Below, piece by piece: positions 21,035 through 32,337 of a stretch of 64,000 bases of DNA. The stretch's first letter is position 1. The number at the start of each line of letters is the position of its first letter. This DNA comes from Terana coerulea (taxonomy: Eukaryota > Basidiomycota > Agaricomycetes > Polyporales > Phanerochaetaceae). A program made the translations under genes and the position numbers. The notes beneath the pieces are model-generated. The model searched no databases and had not been told where the DNA came from. It saw nothing but the letters and a program-made list of their open reading frames with translations. The stretch covers positions 186,001 through 250,000 of the forward strand of contig JAKOGH010000733.1 in NCBI GenBank assembly GCA_024811115.1, in the 5' to 3' direction.

Positions 21035-23105
21035 ATGATCGTCCTCCATCCAAACTCGATCTGCGATGTCTGTCTGGAGGGCTACGGCGGCACCAACGTC
21101 CCTCACTCCATAACCTGCGGCCACATTTTCTGCCTTAGGTGCGCTGGATTTCGTTGTACTTGCTTATCGCGCCCGCCAACCCAACCGTTCTTTGTTCTCC
21201 AGGTGCTTGTGCTCGCTGACGCGTCACAACTGCCCCCTGTGTCGCACCAACTTCCAGCCAGAGGACGTCCGGAAGCTGCACATCGACGAGTGCAGCAGGC
21301 CTGGCACTCCCGTCGAGGAGGACTCACGTCCGGGGACACCTGACTCGGGCTACAATGATTTCGCTACGCCAGCCCGGGAATTCCAAAGCCGCATTACCAG
21401 CATCGTGCTCGCCGGTGGGAAGGCTTCTGAAGTGCGGGATTTCATTGATGAACTTCGCAAGTGGCTGTCTAGGCAACCCACTGATGAGGTAGCTATCCTG
21501 CACCGCGCGCGAGTAATACAAGACTGACTTTTCTTTCTCTATGGTAGCATCCGAATCTCCGGGCGTCATGTCTTCTCCTCTTCAAGTACACGGAGCTACA
21601 ACACAAGGTGAAGGAGGAGAAGGCAGCCGCTGCGGAACTCCGACAGCAAATCGAGGAACTGAAGGAGACGATGCAGGAGGAGAAAGAAGAGGCCGATAAC
21701 AAGTATCAAGAGCTCTCCAAGAAGAGGGTTGCCGAGATGGAGACAGCAATGGCTGTCGAACGGAGTCTTCGCGATCACTTCGACCAAGCAGACAGAGAAT
21801 GGAGATCGTGAGTGGGTTTTTCTCAAGTGCCACTACTGCGCTAACATACTCTGCAGGAAAGTAAGTTTTCTATGCAGCCATGATGGTAAAGAAGACACTA
21901 ACGAACGACTTATTCAGTACGATAGTCGTGTCGCGGAGTGCACGCGTCTCACCGAAGAACTGAGGATCCTCAACGACCAGTTGGGGCGGTTGAAGTCCAT
22001 CCGGAATCCTCTTCCTACTCCACCCCGGATCATCGACGCTAAACACTACTTCTCCGAGCCCATGACTGTAGTCAGGGACGACGAGCCTGAAGACGAAGCG
22101 GAGCGACAGGAAGACGAGGATCAGTTTCAGCTTTCTCCCATTCCTCCTACTGCCACTTTGCCTGTTTCCAACCTTCCTAACCGCCAGAACTTCCGCGCTT
22201 TGACCGCGGAAGACAGCGACATTGAGGACCTCAAGAGCAAGCGGCCGCACGCCTTCATGCGACGATCCATTGACCCTATTCAGATCCGGCCGGCCATGCC
22301 GCGCATGGGCAGCACCTCGTCCATTCGTGCCGGGCAGGACAACGATGTTCCGATGTCACGCTCAATTCCCCGCAGCTCGGTGGACGTTCACATGGCCTCC
22401 TGCTCGTCATCTCCGAACACCTCCTTCCAGTACACCCCTCGGGAGCGCGATCGTGCCGAAGACCCTGCTTCGACTTCAGCCGGCAACACGCGAACTTCAC
22501 CACGGAGGCCTTCCCTAAATTCCTCGACGCACCCGCGCGACGCGGAAGAGGAGCGCTGGCGGATGCAGCAGCTGCAGCTGCGCGAGCTGCTCGAACTCGA
22601 CCACATGGACACCTCGCCCCTCGACGCACCCTACCGCCCACAACCGCCCAGGCAACAGTCGCCGGACTCGTCTGTCCCTGTCACGCGAAACCCCTCTCCC
22701 TCTCAGGGTCCGAACCCTGTGTCAAGTCCCTTGTTACAGCGCCCACCGATCTCGCGGGCGAGCACCGCGGCGCTCAACGCTGAGCGCGAGCGCGAGCGTT
22801 CTCGCAGCATGTCTATCAGCAAGGACGCTGCTCCCGCTCCCACCCCTTCGTCTCAAGCCCCACCCTCCCGGGACTACACTCGCGACCGTGAACGCGAAGC
22901 ATACACCCCGGGCCATACCCCCAGCCACACTCCCAGCCATCAACAGATATCACCGCAGGCCTCAGTATATCACACACCCCGCCGCTCGTCCGTGACGGGC
23001 AGCACACGCGGCAAAACGGCTACTTCGCCCTCTACTATCCCCCCGCAGCCCTCGGCCTTGACGAGAGGCTTCTGGGCGATGCAGCAGGAGGGACAGCGTG
23101 CATAA
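21035..23105 (+). CDS. RING-finger/coiled-coil protein 2, paralog of RING gene 1
   Basis: Exons 21035-21138, 21203-21488, 21548-21807, 21857-21860 (GAAA, 4 nt) and 21918-23105 encode 613 aa. The N-terminal C3HC4 RING (CDVC, ITCGHIFCLRC, HNCPLC, then RKLHIDE) aligns directly with RING 1. Next comes a strong Glu/Lys-rich coiled coil (KVKEEKAAAAELRQQIEEL, ERSLRDHFDQADREW, ECTRLTEELRILNDQLGRL), then a Ser/Pro/Arg-rich tail. All four intron positions and phases match RING 1. Intron 4 (21861-21917) is 57 nt without an in-frame stop, so its retention would insert 19 residues; GTAAGT, CTAAC and TTCAG signals argue it is normally removed. A probable E3 ubiquitin ligase; substrate unknown. Confidence 0.85.
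21857..21860 (+). other. 4-nt micro-exon of RING gene 2
   Basis: Exon GAAA completes the split codon TC|G and adds AAA, entered in phase 2 and left in phase 0, exactly as in the paralog at 18353-18356. The flanking introns are 49 and 57 nt and both have CTAAC branch sites. Confidence 0.7.
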
Positions 23106-24006
23106 GCGTAGCTGCAGCTACGCTCGGTCTTATATGGACGTTGCGACGTCTTGGATCTCTTCGTATGCATCTATTCGTGCATATTTGCAGCGAGCTTGCG
23201 AGCCCTGCCTTCATACCAGCATAACCACTTAGTGATATGCCTCATCTTTTTCCGCCTTCGAACCCTCACTCAGCCAAGCACTGTACAGTACCGTACGCCT
23301 TGTGTTAGCTTATCATGCATTATGTATTATAATCTCATGACAATGGAATTCATCGCTTTCGCATTCCTTCGCGCTCTCGAGACTCGGACAATCTTCTGCG
23401 ACAAGGGAATGATATCCGACGCAACGGCAGGTATCTGCAACGTGCCTGCGATTATGGGCTGGGCAGCTTGGGAGGGCCGGGCATACACTCTCGGCGAGGT
23501 CCTCGATCCTCTCACGAGAGCTCTTATCACTGATACAGATCCTCCGCATCCCGTCCTGCCGACGGTATCGAAGCTAGCTGCATTAATCACCCCGATTTCA
23601 GTAGAATGAGAGCAATGGCATCGCAAAGTTCGAAAGCCGGTCCCCTGACTTCAGCTTCTGACCTTCCGTACTCCACCTACTGAGTAGCAAGAGCCCGTAT
23701 TAGCAGAAATACCAATCTCAGGCTTGTGGTGGTGTGCTTCGGTCTGCACTCGTGCGTGGCGATGCAGGCAGCTGCCCGACCAACTGTCTCCGTCTTAATG
23801 CAGCATTGGACGGCCCGAGGTTGTCGAGACAAGATAGCGGTAAGGATAATCAGAGGATCACAGTAGCGGTCGGACGCTAGGCCGCCGCATTCCCATGCTT
23901 CATGTACATTGGGACATGCTAAATAAGAACGTAACTGCAGAAAAAGGGGAGTCAGCACCCGAGCACAACTCCGTCGGCGCACCAGCAAAATTGAACATAC
24001 TTGAGA
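23106..24006. other. Intergenic, RING gene 2 to acyltransferase
   Basis: Convergent 3' region. Apart from the conserved segment at about 23490-23580 nothing is recognised. The 152-codon plus frame 23151-23609 contains that segment but otherwise has no family resemblance. Confidence 0.45.
23490..23580 (+). repeat. Conserved segment downstream of RING gene 2
   Basis: Partner of the element at 15815-15910 (minus). It lies about 390 nt past the RING 2 stop in the same relative orientation. In the shared frame it reads EVLDPLTRALITDTDPPHPV, against DLDPPTRALIT in the other copy. Conservation outside annotated exons suggests either that the duplicated unit extends past the coding region or a small unannotated exon. 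Confidence 0.6.
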
Positions 24007-26149
24007 CTACTCAAGCCTCGCCTCGCTGATGCGCAGCGGTCTTTCCCCCGAAAGTTGTCTGCACGGCCGCTTCCGCATCCACGCGCGCAGCAAGCAGGTG
24101 ACCGATGAGAACCCTCGAGGGTGGCACGCGCAGGGGCGCCACTGAACCTTGCCGTCGGTAGCTTCGGAGGGCGCAGCGGGAGCGACGGCGTCCCTGCGTT
24201 TGATGTGTCGGCTGGGCTTGGGTAGAGGTGGACGGCCGAGAAAGGCCATCTCTGTGGGAGACATCCTCCCGGAGCACGGGAACCATGTGCCGATCATTAT
24301 CTTCCATGCAGCTGTGATTCGGTGATACCTGAGCGTAATGGTTAATTTGAATATAGTGCACAAAGGAGGAACTGATGTTCACCGTATGTAGTTCCCTGGA
24401 GGATATGAAAGTCAGTATCACATAAAACCCGACAAATCGCGGCGTGGCACTCACATTTGATAAGGGCAGCATGCCACCGGAAAAGCAGCGTTGTCGTCGA
24501 GTACATGACAGCCGCTGTGCCTAGCACGTTGAACGCCAATGACCCTGCCGTCTTCCTCTCGCTGCCCAGCAGATCTCTCACCATAATCTCTATTATCTGC
24601 GCTGGTAACCTGTCCATAAAGCCCCGCTGGATCCCCTCGCGGTTGCATAGCTAAACAATTTAGCCGCTACCTTCCCCCCGATGACAGCCGACACTGCGCC
24701 GAAAGCGAGTCCAGCGCAGACCGCTTTGTGCTCAGCAACGGTCTCCGGCTCGCTTGGTGTCGCGAGGAATCGACCAGCAAGACTACCCGTGATATAGGCG
24801 GGAATGTGGACGACGCCGACAGGGAGGAACAGGAGGAATCGCGGATGAAGAAGTGTTGTGACAAGGTGTCGAGAGAACGTTGCGAGCGTCTGTCTGCGCC
24901 TAGGCGGTGTGGGCTTGGGGTAGATGGCTGCTAGAGACGAATGAGAGATTCCGGTGTAGTGTAAGAGTGCATAATATTTGACTAGCGTGTTGACAACCTG
25001 AAGGTCGGAGTCACCTTCAGCCAAGCGTTCGATGATACTATGGACAAGGTAAGAGACGAATTGCCAGTTCATTTAGTGAGAGCGACATACGTTTGAGATG
25101 TTTCCGTGTAGTGGTTGGGAAGTATACTGTCTTGTCCTCCGTAAATAATGTCTCGAGTTATGCTCGATGCAAAATAATGCTCCCTGCACAAATTGTAAGA
25201 CACAACCGGAGAGGATGGTATCGCACATGACATACCAATCCTTCGCGTTGATAGTTAGCTTCAAGAGCCTTTCCTCGATTTCTTTGGTGAGATTTCGAAC
25301 TTCGGTACGGGATTTCTGGGCTGCACCCAGATAACGCCTTGCGTATGGCTCAATATCAATGGGTTCGCCGAACGAGATGAAGACCTGCATGCATATCTGT
25401 GAGATTTAAATAGGGGCTCTCGAGGTGGTAAACCGACCCGACTCTGGAAACGCGATTTGTCGCTGTAAACAATGCCGACGGGAACTATCCATAGCTTCTT
25501 CGGGCCGTCTTGTGCCTCGCAATCCGCATCGGAGTGCTGCAGTTGCCATCGTGCGTATTCCAATGCCACCCAGGCAGCCCCTTCTTTCACCTGCGCAATT
25601 TGAGGTTCTGTGTAGCTGGTTCCCTCTGGAAAGAGACCGATAACCTCGTTTGCGTCAAGAGCGTGGAACGTTTCGTGAAACAAGTCGAAGTGTGAATGGC
25701 CGGCTCGGCCGCTGGTATCGTCTGCTGCGTCGGCGTTGTTCGGATTGCGCCTGACAGGGATGCTCCCGGAGGAGGACATGATCGCCCTGAGAATGGGGTT
25801 CCTGAACATGCTCGCCTTAGCCCAGAAACAGACGGGCCTGCGGTGAGGCATAGCGATTGCTGTGACGTGCTGGCAATCAGTTCGCAGATGAAAAATATTC
25901 AGAATAGGTAACTCACAGAGAGACGCAATATCTAGTATCTCGTTATGATGACACGGTGCACTGCGATGAATATGTTAGCCGCCATAATGTTCACAATCGT
26001 CCGTATGCAAAGTCGTAAGGAACTCACACGATGAGAGGCCCGTCCGCTGGAACGTTCTCTTGGCCAGAAACATGCAGTTCTGCGTAGAAGCCGTCTATGG
26101 TCCACTGAGAGATCTTCCGCAACGAGCGGTATACTAGTTTGTTGTCCAT
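24007..26149 (-). CDS. Glycerol-3-phosphate / DHAP acyltransferase (Gpt2/Sct1 type)
   Basis: Exons 26149-26028, 25960-25917, 25859-25438, 25384-25236, 25183-25091 and from 25037 onward are phase-consistent. The PlsC acyltransferase blocks are visible: block I as APCHHNEILDIASL, block II near KASMFRNPILRAIMSSSG, block III as VIGLFPEGTSYTEPQIAQVK, block IV as LWIVPVGIVYSDKSRF. The enzyme makes lysophosphatidic acid or acyl-DHAP in the ER, the first step of glycerolipid synthesis. Hydrophobic helices (HPRFLLFLPVGVVHIPAYI, LAFNVLGTAAVMYSTTTLLF) follow. The junction near 24640-24700 is unresolved: the reading frame changes between GGKVAAKLF and NREGIQRGFMDRLPA, and a short intron ending at TTGTTTAG is the likeliest explanation. 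Two more small introns bring the frame through WNYIRYHRITAAWKIMIGTW to the stop at 24007. Confidence 0.85.
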
Positions 26150-26746
26150 AATCCCCGAACGCTAGCTTAGAAATGTACCAATCGTGAAGAAGTGCAGTAG
26201 CCTGAAGCTCAGAAGTTGAAGCCCCGCCTCCGAGTGAGGCTGAGGCTGGGCTGACCGTTATAGGTAGCAAACGACATGCATCTGCGATTGTGGGAAGTAC
26301 AGTGGCGGTATTGGGGTGGGCCGATCGGAAACGCCACGTTCCCATGGCAAGTGGGCAATTTGATAATCATGTTTGCAGCCAAGGACAACATCGTGGGAGA
26401 GTCAAGCAAATCGGGACACGGCCAGCTTTGTGGCACGAGCGCCATTAAACATCAGATGAGACTCGGATGCAGACCGTGCAGATAGTTCTCCACCGCGACA
26501 AGAAAGGGAGCTAGATGTTCAGGATGGTACACTACTATATATTACAGTGAGTAAAATACAGTCGTGCAAAACGTAACGGGACATGGGGAAGCGGAAGATC
26601 TAGCGGTCTCGATAGTGGTATGAGGAGTGGGCAGCACCCAGATCTAAGTGAAGCAGTGTACAGTGGATAGGTCGTCTAGGTCGTCTAGGTCGTCTAGGTC
26701 ATCTATCACGAATCTTAAAGATGCAAGCTTAAATAGAGCCGTAAAA
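26150..26746. other. Intergenic, acyltransferase to TmpA-like gene
   Basis: It holds the acyltransferase promoter (minus) and the 3' flank of the TmpA-like gene (minus). The only repeat is a four-unit 9-nt tandem at 26668-26703. No gene supported. Confidence 0.5.
26668..26703. repeat. 9-nt tandem repeat, four units
   Basis: Unit TAGGTCGTC repeated, the last unit TAGGTCATC. A minor microsatellite in a 3' flank. Confidence 0.8.
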
Positions 26747-28639
26747 TCATAAGGCGTGAGGGCATGCGAAGGAGCTCATGAATCCCAGAGAGGACCGAAG
26801 GAGTGCATCCCGTTCTCCTTGCACCCCTTGCATGAGTTCAGCATTGCCGGCAGGGTTCGAGGTGATGATGACAACTGATCACTATATCAGCGCTCGTCCC
26901 ACGCCAAGTAGCAAAGAACGACCGACCTTCAGCCTTGAAGGCGACATAGATGTCCTTCAACATCTTCATCGTGTCTGGGCGACGACCCTCCTTTTTGGTG
27001 TCAAAGAGGATGTAGCGCTCCTTAGGCATTTTGCGGGCAATCATGTCGAACAGCACCGGCCCAAACGTCTTCTCCATATCCGAGCCAATCCATATCAAGA
27101 ACCAGTTGTCGAGCTGCACGGTGGTGGAGAGCACGGCCCCTATGCCCGAGCCCGTGCAGATGCAAATCCCACGACGGTAGAGGTGCGCGAGATAAGGCAG
27201 GCCGGCAAACTGTGGCAAATAAAAGTCAGTCCTGAGAACTAAAGATGGGAGAAGGAGCAACGCACCTTCATCTCGCGTGTCCAGAGAGTTTTGGGTGGGT
27301 TGTTCACGAGGCCAAGCGTCCAGTCGCCTTGCACGCCAGCGATCATGTAGTGTGCACCACTTTCCACGCCCTCGGAGATAATGCCGAAGCCGTGGTATTC
27401 CATGGTGGCGCTGCGGGAGATACGGCCGAGGAGGCCCTGCTGAATGCCTCTCTTGAATTTGATGATGGATACGCGCGGGGACGGGTGCGTGATCTCCACA
27501 GGGACTTCACGAACAGTGACCCACGGGATGGCGACGCTGCAAAGGGATGTCAAACTCGAGCAGAAAAAAGGAAGAGCGCGTGTTACGTACAGGACGGTGA
27601 TCACCAAGGCGAACCAGAACTCTTGGGAGCGAACGAGACGGCCACCGGAGGATGCCAGCCACTCGCCGGTCTCGGTGTTGACGCTGTCAGAGAGGACCAC
27701 AAAGATCCAGACGAAGATGACCGATGTCCAGCCGGCAAAGCGGTGGTGGTACTCGAAAATGCTGTGTTGCGACAAGTGTCAATGAATCTCCCCGATGATA
27801 TCCGGAGGGGTCACATACTTGTGGTGCTTCTCGCGGATCCAAGGCGCAGCGGCAACCATCACGACAACGGCGATGACGACGGTGATAACACCCCATGCGA
27901 GCGTGACAGGCGGTGTGTGGTTCACGGAGCGGTTTTGGAAGGCGCGGACGACGACAAAGATGAACCACACTATGCCGGAGGTTGCGCATCCCGAATGAAT
28001 CCCGCCGATGTGCTGGATGAACGCCGTCAAGGAGATGCGCCACCACAGAGGCGTCCACTGCAGATAACATGTTCAGCGGACAGTCTGGAAGAAGGAAGCA
28101 TAGACGGGTACCTTTTGGAAGGCTTTGACGACGGGCCAGAAGACAAAGTACCGAAGGAAGAACTCGTTACGGCATGCGACGGCGGCCGTGAGGTTGCCGA
28201 GGGCCAGAGCAGCGCCATGCTTCTCGGCATAGGGCCAGTGATGCGTGGAGGTGACGACGATTCCGACCATGTTCAGGACAAATGCGAGAGTGTACAGCTT
28301 GTCATACCACAATATATCAGCGACAAGGAAATTACGGCGGATAAACAGGGTGCGCACCATACGGTAGGGGTTGTACCAAACCCTGAAGCGGATCCAAGGG
28401 GTAGGTGGCTGCAGCCTGGCATTCTTCTGGCCCTTCTCGAGCGCGGGAACCAGGTAGTTCGCCAATGCTACCTCATCATCGTAGAGGACGCTGTCGGCCT
28501 TCTCCGCGTCCTTGATAGACACTGCACTTGAAGCAGTCCCGGACGTCGTGCCGCTGGGAGGGAGGGTTGCGACATCGTAGGCGGTGGAGAAGACGACACC
28601 AGTAGCGGAAATATGCGTGGCGGGGGCTGGGGCCGGCAT
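26747..28639 (-). CDS. TmpA-like integral membrane protein
   Basis: Exons 28639-28112, 28057-27819, 27761-27591, 27536-27266, 27209-26927 and 26874-26747 give 539 aa in one clean frame. After a polar N-terminus (about 90 residues) there are several membrane helices (YTLAFVLNMVGIVV, GIVWFIFVVVRAF, AWGVITVVIAVVVMVAAAPW, WTSVIFVWIFVVLSD, FWFALVITVL). The histidine-rich loop EYHHRFAGWTSV marks the TmpA family. The soluble C-terminal half resembles a ferredoxin-reductase-like nucleotide-binding fold and ends AEVVIITSNPAGNAELMQG, the stretch typical of these proteins. Aspergillus TmpA is a membrane flavoprotein linked to conidiation signalling; function here is inferred from family only. A TATATAAG box lies at 28698-28705, about 60 bp upstream of the ATG. 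Confidence 0.8.
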
Positions 28640-28697
28640 ATTTGGTTATCGTCGCACCGGGAGGATGACTGAGCTACGCTGTGCATCGCACAAACGG

Positions 28698-28705
28698 CTT
28701 ATATA
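28698..28705 (-). promoter_or_regulatory. TATA box of TmpA-like gene
   Basis: TATATAAG on the minus strand about 60 bp upstream of the start codon at 28639. Confidence 0.6.
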
Positions 28706-30383
28706 CCTCCTCGTCCTTCCACGCGGAGTATTCTGCAGCGGACCTCATCGTCAAATTGGACATTTTGATAATGAAGATGAAGAATCCAGTGCCTCGGCAT
28801 CCCCTGAGCGTGATGCTGGCGTACCGCTCGACGGCTTCTACCGCCGACCAACCAGGGCAAAGACGCCATCTTCGGACAGTAGCGCAAGTATCTCCACCGG
28901 CATCCGGAGGGCCTTTCTTCTCAGACGATCGCACACTGCACTGGCTGCGTTTTGGTGGGTTGGGCCAGCCGAGTGGGTCCGCCTATAGGCGCGCGGGCGG
29001 CGCGCGGTACCATGCTGAAGAATGCGTCTCCAGCCCAGTCCGTCATATCATTTCCGTATTGCGATCACCGAGGACACGACATATCTGTAATTTCACATGG
29101 GCTGCGTGCGACAAGAAGACCTGGAATCGGAGGAGATATGTGAGCATCGAGGATGGCTATGCTCGGCATGCTTCAGCATTCCGCACTCGCATGAGACTGC
29201 ACCTCTAATTGTGCCGACCCACGCGTTCCGCTGCGTCGCAGATTTCCTTGGGAAAACGCGTACGCAGTGAGGCAGAGATATGAGACACAACGATTACTCA
29301 GATAACATACCAGAGCCACGCCCAGTGGGGCGTGAAGCCATGGTCGGAGAGCGAAGCAGCTATCCTGAACTCTGTCACGTCAGTTCGTGTGAGCAGAAAT
29401 GGAGCTGAGGACATACCTCCGCCGTGGTGGTGTCGAGAGGTGCCAGCTGGAATGGCGAACCACCGGCCGACATACGGCGTGCTTGGAGTCGTAGTACCCA
29501 ATGTCGTAGTCCGTTCCACGAGGCGACCGACTCGGTACCGTCAGGGCTTGGTCAGGGCCGTTATAAATTCAATCAAATGGCCGCGATCTAGGTCAATCCT
29601 GTTCGGGAGGCGGACGTAAGAACAGAGATCCTGTTCACGAAATCAAGCATCTAATCGTCAAATTGGACCACAGCAGTGGGCGACGGGAATGAATACGCCT
29701 CAACGCTGGGCTAGAAGCAGTGTACCGCCTTCTCTTGGCAGATATGGCAAATACGTACCTCATTGGTCTCAAGATGCAATATGGTTATCGCTCGTATGGC
29801 AAGAACCTCAACCTATAAGCACAGAGCATCAGGAGAAGTTCTATCAGATGAGGAATTGAGGCAGCACAGCTTGCTTTGGAACGGCGCCGGATTCGCTATG
29901 CGGCCCGCAAAACATACATACGCAGCTCAGATGTTCTGGCCGGGCCTTGAGTCGATATTGAAAGCTATAAGAATCAACCGCTACAGCACGGACAGTAGTA
30001 GGTGTGCAAGCGGCGGTTCACAACCCGAAGCGTTCAATGTGATGAAACTTCTGGTTGTCTATCCTTGTTTGGCATCATGATCTTATCTCCTCTCTCGCGG
30101 CCGAGATAGCGGACGTCGACGACGACACTGGCCAGGGGCTGAAGGGGACTGATAAGTAAAGAGGTAAGATGCAAAGATGTTGACAAGTTTATGTCGTCCT
30201 GACAGGATACAGCTGCCCAGGCGAGACGCGTAGCACAGACGACAGCGAAAGCAGACAACAAGTCGTAGTGGAAGACAGATAGTCGGTTCAAGCAAATTGT
30301 AGGCAGTACGTGCACAGATGAGAGCCAATGATATTGCTGCTAAAGTACAGTTGTCGCTTGATTGTTATAGATACATATCATAA
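28706..30383. other. Long intergenic region without supported gene
   Basis: About 1.7 kb with only short open frames. A minus-strand frame at 29298-29519 and a plus frame at 28681-29208 were examined; neither has a recognised domain or a splice pattern that extends it. No tRNA or repeat seen. Confidence 0.45.
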
Positions 30384-30768
30384 TTACTTCGTGGCGTGAG
30401 CAGCGTCATGAGGGGGCTGGGGGAACCAGTCAGCGTTTCATTCACAAATGTGAAGTAACACTGCAACTCACTGCCTGCTTGATGTCGAGAGCGGTAGCGA
30501 GAGCGTTGAACTCGTCGGTGGTGGGGGTAGCAGTGCCCGTGCAAACTGCAATCTGCCGTTAGAGCCATGCCGTGGAACCGTCAAGGTAACGCTTACTGTC
30601 GATGACGTGCTGCTCAGGCTTGTTGATCTTCCTGGCGATGTCGGTGTAGGAGAGACCTACAATACCCAATACCCGATTGGTCAGTGAGACTACTGCGATG
30701 AAGTAAGACTTCATACCCTGCTTCTCCTTAGCAGCAGCGAGAGCAGCACATTGCGGGTTGGGAGCCAT
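30384..30768 (-). CDS. Small HTH protein resembling the cyanase N-terminal domain
   Basis: Exons 30768-30717, 30656-30597, 30545-30472 and 30416-30384 give 72 aa, spliced through introns of 60, 51 and 55 nt. The sequence (AALAAAKEKQGLSYTDIA, RKINKPEQHVIDICTGTA, PTTDEFNALATALDI) fits an XRE-type helix-turn-helix like the DNA-binding-like N-terminal domain of cyanate hydratase, but the catalytic C-terminal domain of cyanase is absent: the protein ends with a short PPHDAAHATK tail. A TATATAAG box lies at 30827-30834. Function unknown; a small nuclear regulator or a stand-alone oligomerisation domain are both possible. Confidence 0.8.
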
Positions 30769-30826
30769 TGTGTATGAGGATGTATGTATTGGTGGGTGGT
30801 GAAGATAGTCGACGATGTCCTGAGGG

Positions 30827-30834
30827 CTTATATA
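30827..30834 (-). promoter_or_regulatory. TATA box of the small HTH gene
   Basis: TATATAAG on the minus strand about 60 bp upstream of the ATG at 30768. Confidence 0.6.
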
Positions 30835-31657
30835 GGCTTACGCCCAATTATCAGATTAATGTTCTCGTCCCTGTCCATGAGGTTATCGGCTCCATCAGGG
30901 CGATGATCCAGCTACAGAACCGAAAGAGGGGTCCTTAGCACCGCAGGGATCTCCACGGGACATTGACTTCTATCCAGTGGCTGTGAGGAACAGAGCTTGA
31001 GAACTAGATGAGCGGAGATGTCCTCGTATTCAGATGACGATTACGGCCTGCGGAGGGGGCAATTGGTCAAGAGCCGGATTGAGTTCACCACCGAGGATAG
31101 CCCAAGTTCTCACATGAACATATGGAGACTGCGTCGCGAGAGTCCGGGGCGTCCAAGAGCGTCCAAACCTGGTCATCGGAACAGACGGGTTCACTTGCTA
31201 GGCCGATGGACCATAGCGGTCAGAAGATAGTTCATGCGGATAACTGGAAAAGCGGAGAAGCAGACTCCAAGGTTCTCAGATGACCGCAGAGGACTGGAGT
31301 AGTGAAGGGTCGGATAGAGTTGTTTGTTGGAGGTTTTGTCTCCCAGATAGAGACTAGGATGGGGACTTGGGTTCCAAGTAATGTAAAGCTAAGATGGCAC
31401 CGCATTTCTTGAAGGAGGATAGCTAGGCAGCCAGCAAAACTGTGAGGGACCGTAGGCATGGATCAAGCAGAGGTGAATATCGACGTGAAAGCCAGAGGTC
31501 GCCCGGTGTCACGCTGCTGGACATGCGAGGTGACGTGACATAACATATGTTACAAGCGCCGTTACCGTGTCACCTTCATCCTCATCGCGTTTGGGCTGCT
31601 CGTCGCCGTTGTCCACCTCCTCTAGTTCCCTCCTCAAGACACTACCAAGTCGTCAAG
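30835..31657. promoter_or_regulatory. Divergent region, small HTH gene / RPS14
   Basis: The two start codons are about 890 bp apart. No gene is supported inside. The pyrimidine-rich stretch just upstream of 31658 fits a ribosomal-protein core promoter. Confidence 0.4.
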
Positions 31658-32337
31658 ATGGTCAGTACGCCGTTATAGCATCCCAGGATGCCGCTGTTCA
31701 GCGTTTGGCGGCGTTTCGGGGATATCTATATGTTGGATGCAAACTCTGACAACTGGATGTACTTTACAGGCTCCCAAGAAGACTAAGGCCCCGGCCGCCG
31801 AGAACGTTTCCCTCGGACCCCAGGTCAGCGAGGGCGAGCTCGTCTTTGGCGTTGCCCGCATCTACGCGTCTTTCAACGACACCTTCGTCCATGTCACCGA
31901 TCTCTCCGGCAAGGAGACCATCTCCCGTGTCACTGGTGCGTCTCACAACTTCCTTTCCTCAGGAGCAAATCTGAGCTTATTTCGACTGCGTAATTAGGTG
32001 GCATGAAGGTCAAGGCCGATCGTGACGAGTCCTCCCCTTACGCTGCCATGTTGGCTGCCCAGGACGTTGCCCAGCGCTGCCGCGAAGTCGGCATCACCGC
32101 CCTCCACGTCAAGATCAGGGCTACCGGTGGTACAGGCACCAAGACTCCTGGCCCCGGTGCACAGAGCGCTCTCCGTGCCCTTGCCCGTGCTGGTATGCGC
32201 ATTGGCCGTATTGAGGACGTCACCCCCGTGCCCACCGACTCTACCCGCCGCAAGGTACGTGAAATCACGACAATCATGACGGACATGAAGCCTAATGTTT
32301 ATCTGCTCAGGGTGGTCGCCGTGGTCGTCGTCTGTAG
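31658..32337 (+). CDS. RPS14: 40S ribosomal protein S14
   Basis: Exons 31658-31660 (ATG only), 31770-31935, 31998-32254 and 32311-32337 give 150 aa. The eukaryotic uS11 core is unmistakable: [78 protein letters not shown] and the basic C-terminus [13 protein letters not shown]. It lies at the platform of the small subunit near the mRNA exit. The first intron (109 nt) starts right after the ATG; the others are 62 and 56 nt. Confidence 0.98.

Noticed and set aside
27245..28531. A 428-codon plus-strand open frame
   Set aside because: It is antisense to the TmpA-like gene, whose exons and introns are fully consistent on the minus strand.
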